Shown piece after piece: positions 50,377 through 60,112 of a stretch of DNA of 64,000 nucleotides. How positions within the stretch are numbered: the stretch's first letter is position 1; each line of letters begins with the position of its first letter. The stretch is from assembly GCF_009831415.1 (NCBI RefSeq), contig NZ_CP043727.1:2170001-2234000 (forward strand), given 5' to 3'. The position numbers were made by a program, and so were the translations under genes. The DNA comes from Yersinia canariae (GTDB taxonomy: Bacteria > Pseudomonadota > Gammaproteobacteria > Enterobacterales > Enterobacteriaceae). The notes under the pieces are model-generated. The model was not told the DNA's origin. It did not search any database and was given only the letters and a program-made list of their open reading frames with translations.

Positions 50377-51328
50377 ACCATTCCTTATGCTTTAACGGCG
50401 TCATCATCGCGCCCAAAATATCCGACAGTACGTTAATGACGATAACCAACGAACCGACCACCATCACGCCCGCTGAGATAGCGGCATAATCTTGCTGACG
50501 AATTGCGTTGATTAACCAACGGCCTAGCCCCGGCCAGTTAAAGACCACTTCGGTTATCATCGCCAGCGTCAACATCGTTGAGAATTGCAACCCCAATTTT
50601 GGAATGATGGGGGGCAAAGCATTGTGCAGAACATGGCGGCGAATAATGGTAAATCGGGATAAACCTCGGGTTGCCGCGGCCTTAATATAGTTTTGCCCAA
50701 TAACATCGTCGGTACTGGTGCGCATCAGGCGGATAACTTCCGTGGTGGGGGCCACAGCCAGCGCGGTGATGGGTAAAATCATGTGCTGAATCGCACTGAT
50801 CATCATCTCTTTGCGATAGGGTGATGGTGACAGCCATGCATCAACCAAAGCCAGTCCGGTGACGGGTTTGACCTGATATAACAGATCAAAACGCCCTGAG
50901 ACCGGCAGCCAGCCCAAATGCAATGAAAAGAACAACATTAATAGCAGCGCCAGCCACAATACTGGGATTGAGAAGCCGATAAGTGCAATTGAACTGATGG
51001 CGATATCGGCAAATTTGCCGCGCATCACACCCGCAATAATCCCCAGCGGAATACCGACAAATAGAGCCACGGTAAAGGCCAACACACAGAGTTCCATAGT
51101 GGCGGGGAATGCTTCGCGCAATTGCTCACTGATAGGCTGACCATTAATGCTGGAAACGCCAAAATCCCACTGGAGCAAACTACTGAAATAGAAACGGTAG
51201 GCATCGAGCAGGGATGCGCCGCTCAACGGGCCGTGAGGGGTGAAATAGCTCAGGCTAAAACTGACCAATGACAACATAAACAGGGTTATTACCAGAAGTA
51301 ATAAGCGCCGTAAGGTGAAGATGATCAT
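50363..51328 (-). CDS. sapB: ABC transporter permease SapB
   Basis: Permease of 321 residues, DppB/OppB-like, with [12 protein letters not shown] at the N terminus and the EAA loop [12 protein letters not shown]. Start overlaps sapA stop by ATGA. Confidence 0.96.
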   Translation of the reverse strand: MIIFTLRRLLLLVITLFMLSLVSFSLSYFTPHGPLSGASLLDAYRFYFSSLLQWDFGVSSINGQPISEQLREAFPATMELCVLAFTVALFVGIPLGIIAGVMRGKFADIAISSIALIGFSIPVLWLALLLMLFFSLHLGWLPVSGRFDLLYQVKPVTGLALVDAWLSPSPYRKEMMISAIQHMILPITALAVAPTTEVIRLMRTSTDDVIGQNYIKAAATRGLSRFTIIRRHVLHNALPPIIPKLGLQFSTMLTLAMITEVVFNWPGLGRWLINAIRQQDYAAISAGVMVVGSLVIVINVLSDILGAMMTPLKHKEWYAIR

Positions 51329-52983
51329 GGTTTTTTGCCCTCATCACTAGGACTTTCGCGAAACACGCCAGCAAAAGAAGAATTACCAAACGGGCTTAAA
51401 ACTAAACCTTTAATATCATAACGATATGCCTGCAACCTTAGGGATGACGCCAAAGGTAACAGCGGCAGTTGTTGCTCCAGAATCCGCTGGGCCTGTTGAT
51501 AATATTCAATACGTGCCGATAATTGCTGGGAGCGTAAGGCTTTTTGCAGCAGTTCATCAAATTCTGGGTCACACCAGTGAGCATAGTTTGTTTGCGAACG
51601 AATTGCCGCACAGCTTAAGAGCGGGCGGAAGAAACTGTCCGGATCATTACTGTCTGTTGACCAGCCAGACAGTGTTAAGTCGTGGTTCATCTCCATAAGG
51701 CGAGCTTCTTGGAAGCGGCCTTCGACCGGCACGATATTCACCGTAATTCCCACTTGTGCTAAATCCGCCTGTATCAACTCGGCCGTCTTTAATGGGCTGG
51801 GGTTATAGGATTGTGACGCCGTTGGCACCCATAAGTTGAGTTGCAGTTTAGTTATCCCCAGCTCTTTGAGGATTGCCTTGGCTTTTTCAGGATTATATTC
51901 AGTGACTTGAGCTTGATTATCATAAGCCCATGATGCCCGAGGTAAAATTGACGCCGCAGTTTCAGCCGTACCGTAATAGATTGATTGCATCAACCGTTGG
52001 TTATTAATAGATAAAGCAATGGCTTGCCGCACGCGTTGGTCATTCAGTGGGGGTTTGCGGGTATTGAACGCCAAATAGGCCACATTCATCCCCGGGCGCA
52101 GTGTCAGCCGCAGGCGCGGGTCATCACGCAAAATAGATAACTGGCTTGCGGCGGGATAAGCCAATACATCACATTCACCGGTCAATAACTTGGATAAACG
52201 CCCTGTGCCACCCGCACCCAAATCAATGACGACCTGAGGCATACGCGGCAAACCTTTCCAATAATCACTGTTACGGAATAACCGAATATATTGACCAGAC
52301 CGATATTCGTTTAGCAAGAATGGGCCAGTGCCCACAGGCTCGCGATCGATTTGTTCCTGTCGACCCTTTTGAGTTAATACATCGGCATATTCAGCAGAAA
52401 GGACTGGCGCATAATGGGTTGCCAGATGCCAAAGAAATGATGCGTCGGGGGCTTTCAGTTTAAATTCAACGGTATAGTCATCGAGTTTTTTGACACTTTG
52501 TACCGCATCGGCAAATTGTAGGCTGTCAAAATAAGGATATTCGCCGCCGTTGACGTCATGATAAGGGTGCTGTGAATCAAATACCCGCTGAAAACTGAAT
52601 ACAACGTCATCGGCATTCATCTTCCGCGTCGGCGTAAACCAATCGGTGGTCTGGAAAGGGACATCTTTGCGTAAATGAAAACGGTAGGTCGCGCCGTTAT
52701 CCAGCACCTGCCAACTTTCCGCTAATTCAGGGATTAGCCGATAAGTATAAGGGTCGACATCCAGCAAGCGGTCGTAGAGCTGAGCCGCCAGGGTATCGAT
52801 AGTCAATCCACTGCTGGCCATCTGCGGATTGAAAGTATTGAGTATTCCACTGACACAATAGACAAAACCGCGCTGGCGGATATCCGGCAGCGGTTGAGTG
52901 GGGTCGGCGGCCGGGGCAGTTTGCGCCAGCGCTGAGGTCGCAAGGCAAGCCAGCGACAGCATCCAAATGAGTAACGCACGCAT
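51325..52983 (-). CDS. sapA: Periplasmic peptide-binding protein SapA
   Basis: Family 5 solute-binding protein of 552 residues (E. coli 547). Signal peptide ends at S-A-L-A (about residue 20). Binding-protein blocks include [24 protein letters not shown] and P-V-G-T-G-P-F-L-L. First gene of sapABCDF; the promoter is within the ~250 bases to its right, before ryhB. In Haemophilus and Salmonella SapA binds antimicrobial peptides. Confidence 0.96.
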   Translation of the reverse strand: MRALLIWMLSLACLATSALAQTAPAADPTQPLPDIRQRGFVYCVSGILNTFNPQMASSGLTIDTLAAQLYDRLLDVDPYTYRLIPELAESWQVLDNGATYRFHLRKDVPFQTTDWFTPTRKMNADDVVFSFQRVFDSQHPYHDVNGGEYPYFDSLQFADAVQSVKKLDDYTVEFKLKAPDASFLWHLATHYAPVLSAEYADVLTQKGRQEQIDREPVGTGPFLLNEYRSGQYIRLFRNSDYWKGLPRMPQVVIDLGAGGTGRLSKLLTGECDVLAYPAASQLSILRDDPRLRLTLRPGMNVAYLAFNTRKPPLNDQRVRQAIALSINNQRLMQSIYYGTAETAASILPRASWAYDNQAQVTEYNPEKAKAILKELGITKLQLNLWVPTASQSYNPSPLKTAELIQADLAQVGITVNIVPVEGRFQEARLMEMNHDLTLSGWSTDSNDPDSFFRPLLSCAAIRSQTNYAHWCDPEFDELLQKALRSQQLSARIEYYQQAQRILEQQLPLLPLASSLRLQAYRYDIKGLVLSPFGNSSFAGVFRESPSDEGKKP

Positions 52984-53233
52984 AAACGCTTTCGCAGTAA
53001 GTAAGCAATGCTCTTAGTGTACCGTAATCTGGCACGCCTCCCAATCCATTGAGCAAAACAACTGCTCTGTCTGCTGTTTGTTGCAGCAATAGAGGGTAAT
53101 AAACAGCAAATTATTGTTTATTCGCCGGGAATTCACGGCGCGGATGCTGGCAAAGAAGATCAATATCTTCCCTTCGCTGCATATAATTCCATCAGAATTA
53201 GTGCGGGAATGAGAAAAATTCTCAACAAAGTGT
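52984..53233. other. sapA upstream region
   Basis: 250 bases between the sapA start and the ryhB promoter, without a supported gene. An 82-codon minus-strand frame here runs through the ryhB Fur box and has no family resemblance, so it is not called. It should hold the sap promoter. Confidence 0.45.
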
Positions 53234-53268
53234 TTGCAAGTGCTATTGATAACCATTATCATTAATTT
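53234..53268 (+). promoter_or_regulatory. ryhB promoter with Fur box
   Basis: TTGCAA (53234-53239) and TATCAT (53257-53262) are 17 bases apart. A Fur-type palindrome ATTGATAACCATTATCATTA at 53245-53264 overlaps the -10 element. This is the expected layout for an iron-repressed ryhB promoter. Confidence 0.82.
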
Positions 53269-53376
53269 GCTCTTCGGGACAAAGCCTAAATTTTCAGGTT
53301 TTTGTTAGAAAAGCACGACATTGCTCACATTGCTTCCAGTGTTTTTTAAGCCAGCTCGGGTGCTGGCTTTTTTTTT
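53269..53376 (+). ncRNA. ryhB: RyhB, Fur-repressed iron-sparing small RNA
   Basis: The core AGCACGACATTGCTCACATT followed by GCTTCCAGT (53312-53340) is the RyhB target-pairing region, essentially as in E. coli. It is followed by the terminator AAGCCAGC-TCGGGT-GCTGGCTT and a run of T (53348-53376), again like E. coli RyhB. The 5' start near 53269 is inferred from the promoter. RyhB, with Hfq, lowers expression of iron-using proteins such as SodB when iron is scarce. Yersinia often carry two RyhB copies; this is one. Confidence 0.92.
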
Positions 53377-53579
53377 GCCTGCGACTAACTCACTTATAAA
53401 AACATGAGCATCAGATGATGTTCTTTCCTTAGCTATGCTTTCCATATTTATCGTTTTTATGCATGTATTAAGGCGTTTTGTTGTATGTGTAATCCCTTTT
53501 TTTAGATATATTTTGTCTGGGATACTTATGTTCCTGTTGGCTTAAATTAAGCATTAATATTGCTCATGAGAGGCAGGTG
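53377..53579. promoter_or_regulatory. Upstream region of the toxin islet
   Basis: About 200 A/T-rich bases between the ryhB terminator and the toxin A gene. It should hold the toxin promoter. The ribosome site GAGAGG at 53567-53572 is clear. No operator is named; the Fur box belongs to ryhB and is ~315 bases from the toxin start. Confidence 0.45.
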
Positions 53580-54353
53580 ATGATATTAATCAAAGCTATC
53601 TTATTATATTTGATCAGTATTTTATTAAGTTACGAGTGCGAAGCTAAACCCCCTGATATTGTTTGGCGTGTTGATGCTCGTGATCACCATGATGTTTTTA
53701 ATCATGGGTTTGTTGCTGCTGGGAATAATCATAATGTTGCTGATCATCTCAGCGGGGAAAGTTGTCGCAAGTCACGGAAAATGGAAGGGAGTGCTTTTAT
53801 TGCGACAACTGCCAATAGAAGCTTTGCATATGATTATGCTGAACGGGTATTAAAAAATTTGGCTAAGCAAGGAAGCCAAAATGCAAAAATTTATATTTAT
53901 CAAATTAGGGCAGCTGAGAATATGTATAGCGCAGAGGATACATTAATATTTTTATTACAGGGTAACAATAGTTTTAAAAACAGGAGTGGTTTTCGTATGA
54001 TATATCGTCTCCCTTATTTGTCTGAGTGGATGGCTCATCGCAGGATTGGGGCAGAACAAGTGGCTGTTGGAATGGCATACCATATTGATGGTGGTGTGAT
54101 GCGCTCAGATGCATACTTGTCAAACCCAGGATTTGTGCAAACGCGTTCTCACGCCAATAATCGACCTTACCCAGTTGTTTTTTCAGGGAAATCCACAATG
54201 CAAATACCGCGTACCTGGATGCTGCGACTGGGTGTTAATCCAATGATTAATGCTTGTTTTGGCCGTTTAGATTTCACCTATTCCAATACGGGTATTCACG
54301 AGCAGCATCTGGGTCATCAAGGGTTCTTATTGGCCAATATTTTATTAATATAA
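53580..54353 (+). CDS. Secreted ADP-ribosyltransferase, pertussis-S1/ArtA/PltA-like toxin A subunit
   Basis: A 257-residue protein with a signal peptide (cleavage probably after C-E-A, residue 22). The mature start K-P-P-D-I-V-W-R-V-D-A-R-D matches pertussis toxin S1 P-P-A-T-V-Y-R-Y-D-S-R. Equivalents of S1 active-site residues are Arg30 (R9), Asp32 (D11), Arg34 (R13), His56 (H35, in N-V-A-D-H-L-S-G) and Glu149 (E129, in L-S-E-W-M-A-H-R-R-I). Cys62 and Cys226 fit the S1 disulfide. The S-T-S motif is A-T-T (75-77) and the W26 position is Ala47. Relatives modify host G proteins; target and activity here are inferred. A GTG one codon earlier is the alternative start. Confidence 0.87.
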   Translation: MILIKAILLYLISILLSYECEAKPPDIVWRVDARDHHDVFNHGFVAAGNNHNVADHLSGESCRKSRKMEGSAFIATTANRSFAYDYAERVLKNLAKQGSQNAKIYIYQIRAAENMYSAEDTLIFLLQGNNSFKNRSGFRMIYRLPYLSEWMAHRRIGAEQVAVGMAYHIDGGVMRSDAYLSNPGFVQTRSHANNRPYPVVFSGKSTMQIPRTWMLRLGVNPMINACFGRLDFTYSNTGIHEQHLGHQGFLLANILLI

Positions 54354-54394
54354 AAACACGTCAATCAGTAATATAAATCCCTAGAGGTTATCGT

Positions 54395-54751
54395 ATGAAG
54401 TTATTCATTTTGGGTTTTATTGTTGTTATTACCGCATTCCATGGGAAAGGATTTGCATATATCACGGGCAGTTTACAATCACAATGTGATTCCGTTCATG
54501 GCACTATGCTTTATGATCGTTTAATCAAAAGTTTCAATACGAGTATTATGCGCCAGCCAGGGCATATCTCAGTAAATAATATTAATATAAAAATAGATGA
54601 TGAATGGTATTCCGCTACGGCGGAAGACAGGACGGACAGCAATTTATCAATAAACTTACCGCACTTTGCCCAGACGGCTTATTTGATTAACTTGGCTGTT
54701 AATGTTTGCGTAAAAGATAAACATTTACGTGGGTTAGAAGGCGTGAATTAA
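54395..54751 (+). CDS. Secreted small protein, probable toxin B (receptor-binding) subunit
   Basis: 118 residues with a signal peptide ending at G-F-A (residue 21). The mature ~97 residues contain Cys31 and Cys105, spaced 74 apart; cholera/LT B subunits have ~103 mature residues and cysteines 77 apart. The segment T-A-Y-L-I-N-L-A-V-N-V-C-V-K resembles the LT-B I-A-Y-L-T-E-A-K-V-E-K-L-C-V region. It lies 41 bases after the A gene with its own GAGGTTATCGT ribosome site. Pairing with the A subunit as a pentamer is inference from fold pattern and position. Confidence 0.7.
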   Translation: MKLFILGFIVVITAFHGKGFAYITGSLQSQCDSVHGTMLYDRLIKSFNTSIMRQPGHISVNNINIKIDDEWYSATAEDRTDSNLSINLPHFAQTAYLINLAVNVCVKDKHLRGLEGVN

Positions 54752-54790
54752 TTTTTAGTTATCGCATATTAACAAACGATAACTAAAAAT
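54751..54790. terminator. Terminator of toxin islet / pspF
   Basis: A perfect 14-bp stem (54751-54764 with 54777-54790, core TTTTTAGTTATCG) with a 12-base loop starts at the last base of the B gene stop codon. It lies between the convergent toxin operon and pspF and should stop both. Confidence 0.8.
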
Positions 54791-54801
54791 CGAAAATATA
54801 G

Positions 54802-55824
54802 TTATGGTTGCCCATCTTCACTGGTCAGAATTGCATGCTTTTTTAGCATGCCCCGTAATTGATGGTAAGTTAATCCTAACAGACTAGCGGCCTTTCGTTG
54901 ATTAAAACGAGCTTGCTCCAAGGCCTGTTTGAGCAACTGATTTTCGCTATTATGTAACCAATGTTTCAGATTGAGGGGCAGGGTAGGTAATTCGCCAGCC
55001 TCACTCTTTGTTTTATTGCTTTCGGTATTTTCATTTTCTGCTGTGTTCAGCCGACGAGTGAACGGGTTGATAATAATGTTATCCAGTGCTTCGCTACTGT
55101 CGGCATGGCGATATACTGAACGCTCGACCACATTTTTCAGTTCACGAACATTGCCCGGCCAGCGATATTCCAGTAATTGTTGTTTGGCTTGCGGGGTAAA
55201 GCCGGGGAACAGTGGCAAACCTAATTCCCGGCACATCTGAATAGCAAAATACTCAGCCAGCAACATGATATCTTGTTGGCGCTCGCGTAAAGGCGGCAGT
55301 TGCACAACATCAAATGCCAGCCGGTCGAGTAAATCAGCACGGAATTTCCCTGCGGCCGCAAGTGCGGGCAAATTATCATTAGTCGCACACACTAAACGAA
55401 CATCCACTTGCAAGGGTTGGCTCCCGCCAACACGCTCCAGATGACCATATTCAATCACCCGTAATAATTTTTCCTGCACCAGCATGGGGGCGGTCGCCAG
55501 CTCATCTAAAAATAATGTGCCACCATCTGCGCGCTCAAAACGGCCAAGATGTCGCTTCTGCGCGCCAGTAAACGCGCCGGCCTCATGCCCGAACAACTCT
55601 GAATCAAGTAGGTTTTCATTAAGCGCGGCACAATTGAGCGAAATAAACGGCCCTTGCCAACGATTTGATAAATAATGCAGGCGATGGGCTATCAATTCTT
55701 TACCGGTTCCGCGTTCACCGATGACCAATACCGGCTTATTCAGCTTTGCCAACCCGGAAACTTGTTCCAGTACCTCAACAAAAGAGTTTGCTTCACCTAA
55801 CAGATTTTCTAGTTGCTCACTCAT
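54802..55824 (-). CDS. pspF: Phage-shock sigma-54 activator PspF
   Basis: Enhancer-binding protein of 340 residues lacking an N-terminal receiver, as usual. AAA+ motifs: Walker A G-E-R-G-T-G-K-E, the sigma-54 loop H-E-A-G-A-F-T-G-A-Q, and Walker B G-T-L-F-L-D-E-L-A. A C-terminal Fis-type HTH (A-A-S-L-L-G-L-T-Y-H-Q-L-R) binds upstream sites. Activity is held by PspA. The ATG at 55824 gives M-S-E-Q-L-E-N-L-L-G-E-A-N-S-F, divergent from pspA. Confidence 0.96.
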   Translation of the reverse strand: MSEQLENLLGEANSFVEVLEQVSGLAKLNKPVLVIGERGTGKELIAHRLHYLSNRWQGPFISLNCAALNENLLDSELFGHEAGAFTGAQKRHLGRFERADGGTLFLDELATAPMLVQEKLLRVIEYGHLERVGGSQPLQVDVRLVCATNDNLPALAAAGKFRADLLDRLAFDVVQLPPLRERQQDIMLLAEYFAIQMCRELGLPLFPGFTPQAKQQLLEYRWPGNVRELKNVVERSVYRHADSSEALDNIIINPFTRRLNTAENENTESNKTKSEAGELPTLPLNLKHWLHNSENQLLKQALEQARFNQRKAASLLGLTYHQLRGMLKKHAILTSEDGQP

Positions 55825-55931
55825 GATGAAATTCGCCAATAGTTGGTTAAAGTAATCACTTTACCTTTTATCCTAAAACAGTCAAAAAATATTTTTTGTT
55901 ATTTTTCAGTGTATTAAGTTTTATGAAAAAT

Positions 55932-55946
55932 TGGCACGACTTTTGA
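55932..55946 (+). promoter_or_regulatory. Sigma-54 promoter of the psp operon
   Basis: TGGCAC-GAC-TTTTGA fits a -24/-12 promoter: GG at 55933-55934 and GA at 55945-55946 are 12 bases apart. The A/T-rich stretch 55850-55920 is where PspF and IHF sites are expected. It lies 68 bases before the pspA ATG. Confidence 0.75.
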
Positions 55947-56013
55947 TATATCACTATTGAAATTATGTGAATCGGCGCAACCAAACGCCAATCAGTTAAA
56001 GAGGATGTAAATT

Positions 56014-56685
56014 ATGGGTATTTTTTCTCGTTTTGCCGATATCGTGAATGCCAACATCAATACATTGCTGGATAAAGCTGAGGATCCACAGAAGTTGGTA
56101 CGGCTGATGATTCAGGAAATGGAAGATACACTTGTTGAGATCCGCTCAACCTCGGCTCGCGCACTGGCTGAGAAAAAACAACTGCTGCGCCGCATTGACC
56201 ATTGTGAAAGCCAGCAGCAAGAGTGGCAAGATAAAGCTGAACTGGCTTTACGCAAAGATAAAGAAGATTTGGCGCGCGCGGCACTGATTGAAAAACAAAA
56301 AGTGGCGTCATTAATTGATACGCTAACTCGTGAAGTGGAGACGGTTGAAGAAACGCTCAATCGCATGAAGCACGAAATCACCGAGTTGGAAAGTAAACTG
56401 ACCGAAACTCGTGCCAGACAGCAGGCTCTGACACTGCGTCATCAAGCTGCCGCATCATCTCGTGATGTTCGCCGTCAGCTAGACAGTGGCAAGTTGGATG
56501 AGGCGATGGCCCGTTTTGAACAATTTGAACGCCGTATTGATCATATGGAAGCTGAAGCTGAAGCTGAAACTGTGGGTGTTGGCAAACAAAAGTCGCTGGA
56601 AAGCCAGTTTGCCGAATTGAAGGCCGATGATGAAATCAGTAACCAACTCGCTGCTCTGAAAGCAAAAATGAAATCAGCTGAATAA
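56014..56685 (+). CDS. pspA: Phage-shock protein A
   Basis: Peripheral membrane protein of 223 residues, almost entirely coiled coil, beginning [14 protein letters not shown]. It senses envelope stress by moving between PspF (inhibitor) and the membrane, where it supports integrity. AAGAGGATG ribosome site. In Yersinia enterocolitica psp is needed to survive secretin mislocalisation. Confidence 0.98.
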   Translation: MGIFSRFADIVNANINTLLDKAEDPQKLVRLMIQEMEDTLVEIRSTSARALAEKKQLLRRIDHCESQQQEWQDKAELALRKDKEDLARAALIEKQKVASLIDTLTREVETVEETLNRMKHEITELESKLTETRARQQALTLRHQAAASSRDVRRQLDSGKLDEAMARFEQFERRIDHMEAEAEAETVGVGKQKSLESQFAELKADDEISNQLAALKAKMKSAE

Positions 56686-56791
56686 GTCATGACTTAAATT
56701 TCAGTAAGAGACTTCGCCCGGCCGTCAGGATAAAGGCGGCCTGTCATGACTAAAATGCGGATAGCCGCGAACATATTATTAAGGGGAACGA

Positions 56792-57019
56792 ATGAGTATC
56801 CTGTTTCTTGCCATACCGCTGACAATTTTTGTGCTATTTGTCGCGCCGATTTGGTTATGGCTACATTACAGCAATCGCCAACAAAGCGGTGCTCAACTCA
56901 GTCATCAGGATATGCAACGTCTATCGCAGTTAACTGACGATGCCCGCCGGATGCGTGAGCGTATTCAGGCTTTGGAAGAAATTCTTGATGCCGAGCATCC
57001 AAACTGGAGGCAGTCATAA
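56792..57019 (+). CDS. pspB: Phage-shock protein B
   Basis: Inner-membrane protein of 75 residues: one N-terminal helix and a cytoplasmic leucine-zipper-like coil (L-T-D-D-A-R-R-M-R-E-R-I-Q-A-L-E-E). With PspC it relays the signal to PspA. Overlaps pspC by one base. Confidence 0.96.
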   Translation: MSILFLAIPLTIFVLFVAPIWLWLHYSNRQQSGAQLSHQDMQRLSQLTDDARRMRERIQALEEILDAEHPNWRQS

Positions 57020-57393
57020 TGGGCGATTTTTTTAAGAATAATGCGCTGAGCAGCAAAAAACTGTACCGGGTGCCAGAAGAGGGCATGATCAAAGGGGTTT
57101 GTGCTGGATTAGCGCACTATTTTGATATTCCGGTACGATTGATTCGCGTGATGGTGGTGTTGTCATTATTCTTTGGCCTGTTTGTTTTCACCATCGCAGC
57201 TTATATCGTACTGACTTTTATGCTTGAGCCGGCACCGGCGTCCCGTTTCAGCGAACATCATGAAGCGACCCCACGCCAACTCCTTGATCAGTTAGAATAT
57301 GAGTTGGGAGCCGGAGAGCAACGTCTGCGCCAAGTTGAGCGCTATGTTACGTCCGAAACCTTTGGCGTGCAGAGCCGTTTTCGTCAGTTGTAA
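57019..57393 (+). CDS. pspC: Phage-shock protein C
   Basis: 124-residue PspC-domain membrane protein with L-Y-R-V-P-E-E-G-M-I-K-G-V-C-A-G-L-A-H-Y-F and a membrane helix at ~40-70, then a soluble tail. Start ATG overlaps the pspB stop (TAATG). Works with PspB in sensing secretin stress. Confidence 0.96.
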   Translation: MGDFFKNNALSSKKLYRVPEEGMIKGVCAGLAHYFDIPVRLIRVMVVLSLFFGLFVFTIAAYIVLTFMLEPAPASRFSEHHEATPRQLLDQLEYELGAGEQRLRQVERYVTSETFGVQSRFRQL

Positions 57394-57433
57394 TGTGACC
57401 TATTAATGATAAAACCTGCCGGAGAGCAAAAAG

Positions 57434-57673
57434 ATGAACAGTAATTTCGCCCGAACCCGTGCAGGTGTAGTCTTTACCACACTGGTTAAGATTGTTTTTA
57501 GTGTGGCATTGACCTATGGCCCGGCAGGTGCGGCGGGCTTTATTGTCAAAAATGTCAGCCGTAAACCCCTGCGCTGGTTGCTGCTTATGATGTTGGAACC
57601 GATGCTAAAACGAGCAATGGGGGTAGCGGCGGGTCAATTTGCTAAGGAGAAGCATGAAACGACTGCAAAATGA
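57434..57673 (+). CDS. pspD: Phage-shock protein D
   Basis: 79-residue small membrane-associated protein with G-A-A-G-F-I-V-K-N-V-S-R-K-P-L-R-W. GAGAGCAAAAAG precedes ATG. Role in the psp response is minor or unknown. Overlaps ycjX by 20 bases. Confidence 0.9.
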   Translation: MNSNFARTRAGVVFTTLVKIVFSVALTYGPAGAAGFIVKNVSRKPLRWLLLMMLEPMLKRAMGVAAGQFAKEKHETTAK

Positions 57674-59051
57674 GATTACATCACTGGTCAATCGCGGGAT
57701 GGATAGGCATCTGCGGTTGGCCGTCACCGGCCTGAGCCGTAGCGGGAAAACCGCTTTTATTACTTCTCTGGTGAATCAATTACTTCATGTTCACAGCGGT
57801 GCTCGTTTGCCGCTGTTTTCTGCTGTGCGCGAAGAGCGGCTACTCGGTGTTAAACGAGTACCACAGCGTGATTTGGGTATTCAACGCTTTACCTACGACG
57901 AAGGTTTGGCTTCTTTATATGGCACACCGCCAAATTGGCCAACACCGACCCGAGGTGTGAGTGAAATCCGTTTAGCGCTGCGTTTTCGTTCCAGTGATTC
58001 TCTGTTGCGCCATTTTAAAGAAACATCAACTCTGTATCTGGAAATTGTCGATTATCCGGGTGAATGGTTGCTGGATTTGCCGATGCTGGAACAAGATTAT
58101 TTAAGTTGGTCGCGGCAAATGGCGGGCTTGTTACAAGGGGATCGCGCTGAGTGGGCAAAGCCTTGGCTAACACTGTGTCAGCAATGTGATCCGTTAGCGC
58201 CCGCTGATGAAAATCAGCTGGCGGCAATTGCTCAGGCCTATACCGAATATCTGATTCGTTGTAAAAATGAAGGGCTGCATTTCATTCAGCCGGGGCGATT
58301 TGTGTTGCCCGGTGATATGGCTGGCGCACCTGCATTGCAGTTTTTCCCATGGCCGGATGTCAGTGACCTGGGTGAGTCGCGGTTGGCGCAGGCCGATAAA
58401 CATTCTAATTTGGGGATGTTGCGCGCCCGCTTTAACTATTACTGCAACTCGGTGGTTAAAGGTTTTTACAAAGAGCATTTTGTTCGTTTTGATCGGCAAA
58501 TCGTGCTGGTGGACTGCTTGCAACCCCTGAACAGTGGGCCGCAGGCATTCAATGATATGCGTTTGGCGCTGACACAACTTATGCAGAGTTTCCATTACGG
58601 GAAGCGCACTTTATTCCGCCGCTTATTCTCACCATGTATTGATAAGCTGATGTTTGCGGCAACCAAAGCTGATCATGTGACGGCGGACCAACACGCGAAC
58701 TTAGTCTCCTTACTGCAACAATTAGTGCAGGAAGCCTGGCAAAATGCGGCATTCGAAGGAATCAGTATGGATTGCGTCGGGCTGGCCTCGGTACAGGCGA
58801 CGGAAAGTGGAATTGTCGACCATCAGGGGCAAAAAATCCCAGCACTACGCGGTAATCGGCTGGCCGATGGTATGCCACTGACTGTCTTTCCCGGCGAGGT
58901 TCCGGCGCGTTTACCCGGCCCACTGTTCTGGCAGCAGCAAGGGTTTCATTTTGACGAATTTCGCCCGCAAGCTGTGCATGTTGACAGTCCCTTGCCCCAT
59001 ATTCGCCTTGACGCCGTAATGGAATTCTTATTGGGAGATAAATTGCGATGA
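57654..59051 (+). CDS. ycjX: YcjX, P-loop GTPase/ATPase-like protein of the psp regulon
   Basis: 465 residues, the same as E. coli YcjX. P-loop [11 protein letters not shown] with Lys32 and a downstream T-K-A-D-H-V specificity-like motif (A-A-T-K-A-D). The ATG at 57654 follows AAGGAGAAGC inside the end of pspD. Part of the PspF regulon in Yersinia and E. coli; function unclear. Confidence 0.95.
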   Translation: MKRLQNEITSLVNRGMDRHLRLAVTGLSRSGKTAFITSLVNQLLHVHSGARLPLFSAVREERLLGVKRVPQRDLGIQRFTYDEGLASLYGTPPNWPTPTRGVSEIRLALRFRSSDSLLRHFKETSTLYLEIVDYPGEWLLDLPMLEQDYLSWSRQMAGLLQGDRAEWAKPWLTLCQQCDPLAPADENQLAAIAQAYTEYLIRCKNEGLHFIQPGRFVLPGDMAGAPALQFFPWPDVSDLGESRLAQADKHSNLGMLRARFNYYCNSVVKGFYKEHFVRFDRQIVLVDCLQPLNSGPQAFNDMRLALTQLMQSFHYGKRTLFRRLFSPCIDKLMFAATKADHVTADQHANLVSLLQQLVQEAWQNAAFEGISMDCVGLASVQATESGIVDHQGQKIPALRGNRLADGMPLTVFPGEVPARLPGPLFWQQQGFHFDEFRPQAVHVDSPLPHIRLDAVMEFLLGDKLR

Positions 59052-60112
59052 GCGAGCCTTTAAAACCACGGATCGATTTTGAACAGCCTTTGCAACCCTT
59101 GGATGAGCCAGTATTAAAAGCTGCGCAGGCTTTTGACGAGCAGGCCGCTGAGAATTTCTATCCTGCCGCCCCAGAACTGGACGCCGAAAATGAAGAAGGG
59201 CGGGTGGAAGGATTGGTTAATGCTGCATTGAAACCCAAACGCAGTCTGTGGCGCAAAATGGTGACTGCGGGGGTGGCATTATTTGGTGTCAGCGTGATTG
59301 CTCAGTCAGTGCAATGGGTCAATCAGGCCTGGCAACAGCAGGATTGGATTGCTTTGGGGGCCACCACCGCGGGGGGATTGATTGTGCTGGCGGGGGTCGG
59401 TTCGGTCGTGACAGAGTGGCGGCGCTTGTATCGCCTACGTCAACGGGCCGAAGAGCGAGATATTGCACGAGAGCTTCTGGTGAGTCACGGTATCGGGCAA
59501 GGGCGTGCATTTTGTGAAAAACTGGCGCGCCAGGCTGGGTTGGATCAAGGTCATCCAGCACTCCAGCGCTGGCAAGCTTCCCTGCATGAAACCCATAATG
59601 ACCGTGAAGTCGTTGAACTGTATGCTAAATTGGTACAGCCTTCACTGGATAATCTGGCGCGGGCCGAAATTAGCCGCTATGCCGCTGAGTCAGCATTGAT
59701 GATTGCTGTCAGCCCACTGGCGCTGGTGGATATGGCATTTATCGCCTGGCGGAATATTCGTCTGATCAATCGTATTGCTGCTTTATATGGCATTGAGTTG
59801 GGATATTTCAGCCGCCTCCGTTTGTTCCGTTTGGTGTTGCTTAATATTGCCTTTGCTGGCGCGTCTGAATTGGTGCGAGAAGTGGGTATGGATTGGCTGT
59901 CGCAGGATTTAGCTGCGCGTTTGTCAGCCCGAGCTGCTCAAGGTATTGGGGCGGGATTGTTGACTGCCCGATTGGGTATCAAAGCAATGGAATTGTGCAG
60001 GCCATTGCCGTGGTTAGGTGATGACAAACCTAAATTGGGCGATTTTCGTCGGCAGTTGATTAGCCAGTTGAAGAATACCTTGCCAAAGAAAGATAAATTG
60101 CCTCAGTCATGA
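59048..60112 (+). CDS. ycjF: YcjF, DUF697 membrane protein
   Basis: 354 residues with two close membrane helices at ~80-125 ([11 protein letters not shown] and [10 protein letters not shown]) and a C-terminal DUF697 domain. Overlaps ycjX by four bases (ATGA), so coexpressed with it. Function unknown. Its stop overlaps the convergent RES toxin stop. Confidence 0.94.
   Translation: MSEPLKPRIDFEQPLQPLDEPVLKAAQAFDEQAAENFYPAAPELDAENEEGRVEGLVNAALKPKRSLWRKMVTAGVALFGVSVIAQSVQWVNQAWQQQDWIALGATTAGGLIVLAGVGSVVTEWRRLYRLRQRAEERDIARELLVSHGIGQGRAFCEKLARQAGLDQGHPALQRWQASLHETHNDREVVELYAKLVQPSLDNLARAEISRYAAESALMIAVSPLALVDMAFIAWRNIRLINRIAALYGIELGYFSRLRLFRLVLLNIAFAGASELVREVGMDWLSQDLAARLSARAAQGIGAGLLTARLGIKAMELCRPLPWLGDDKPKLGDFRRQLISQLKNTLPKKDKLPQS

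Noticed and set aside
53014..53262. 82-codon minus-strand ORF upstream of sapA
   Set aside because: It runs through the ryhB Fur box, has no ribosome site of note and no recognisable family; the region is regulatory.
53245..53265. Fur box as a direct toxin-operon operator
   Set aside because: It overlaps the ryhB -10 element and is ~315 bases from the toxin start, so it is assigned to ryhB.
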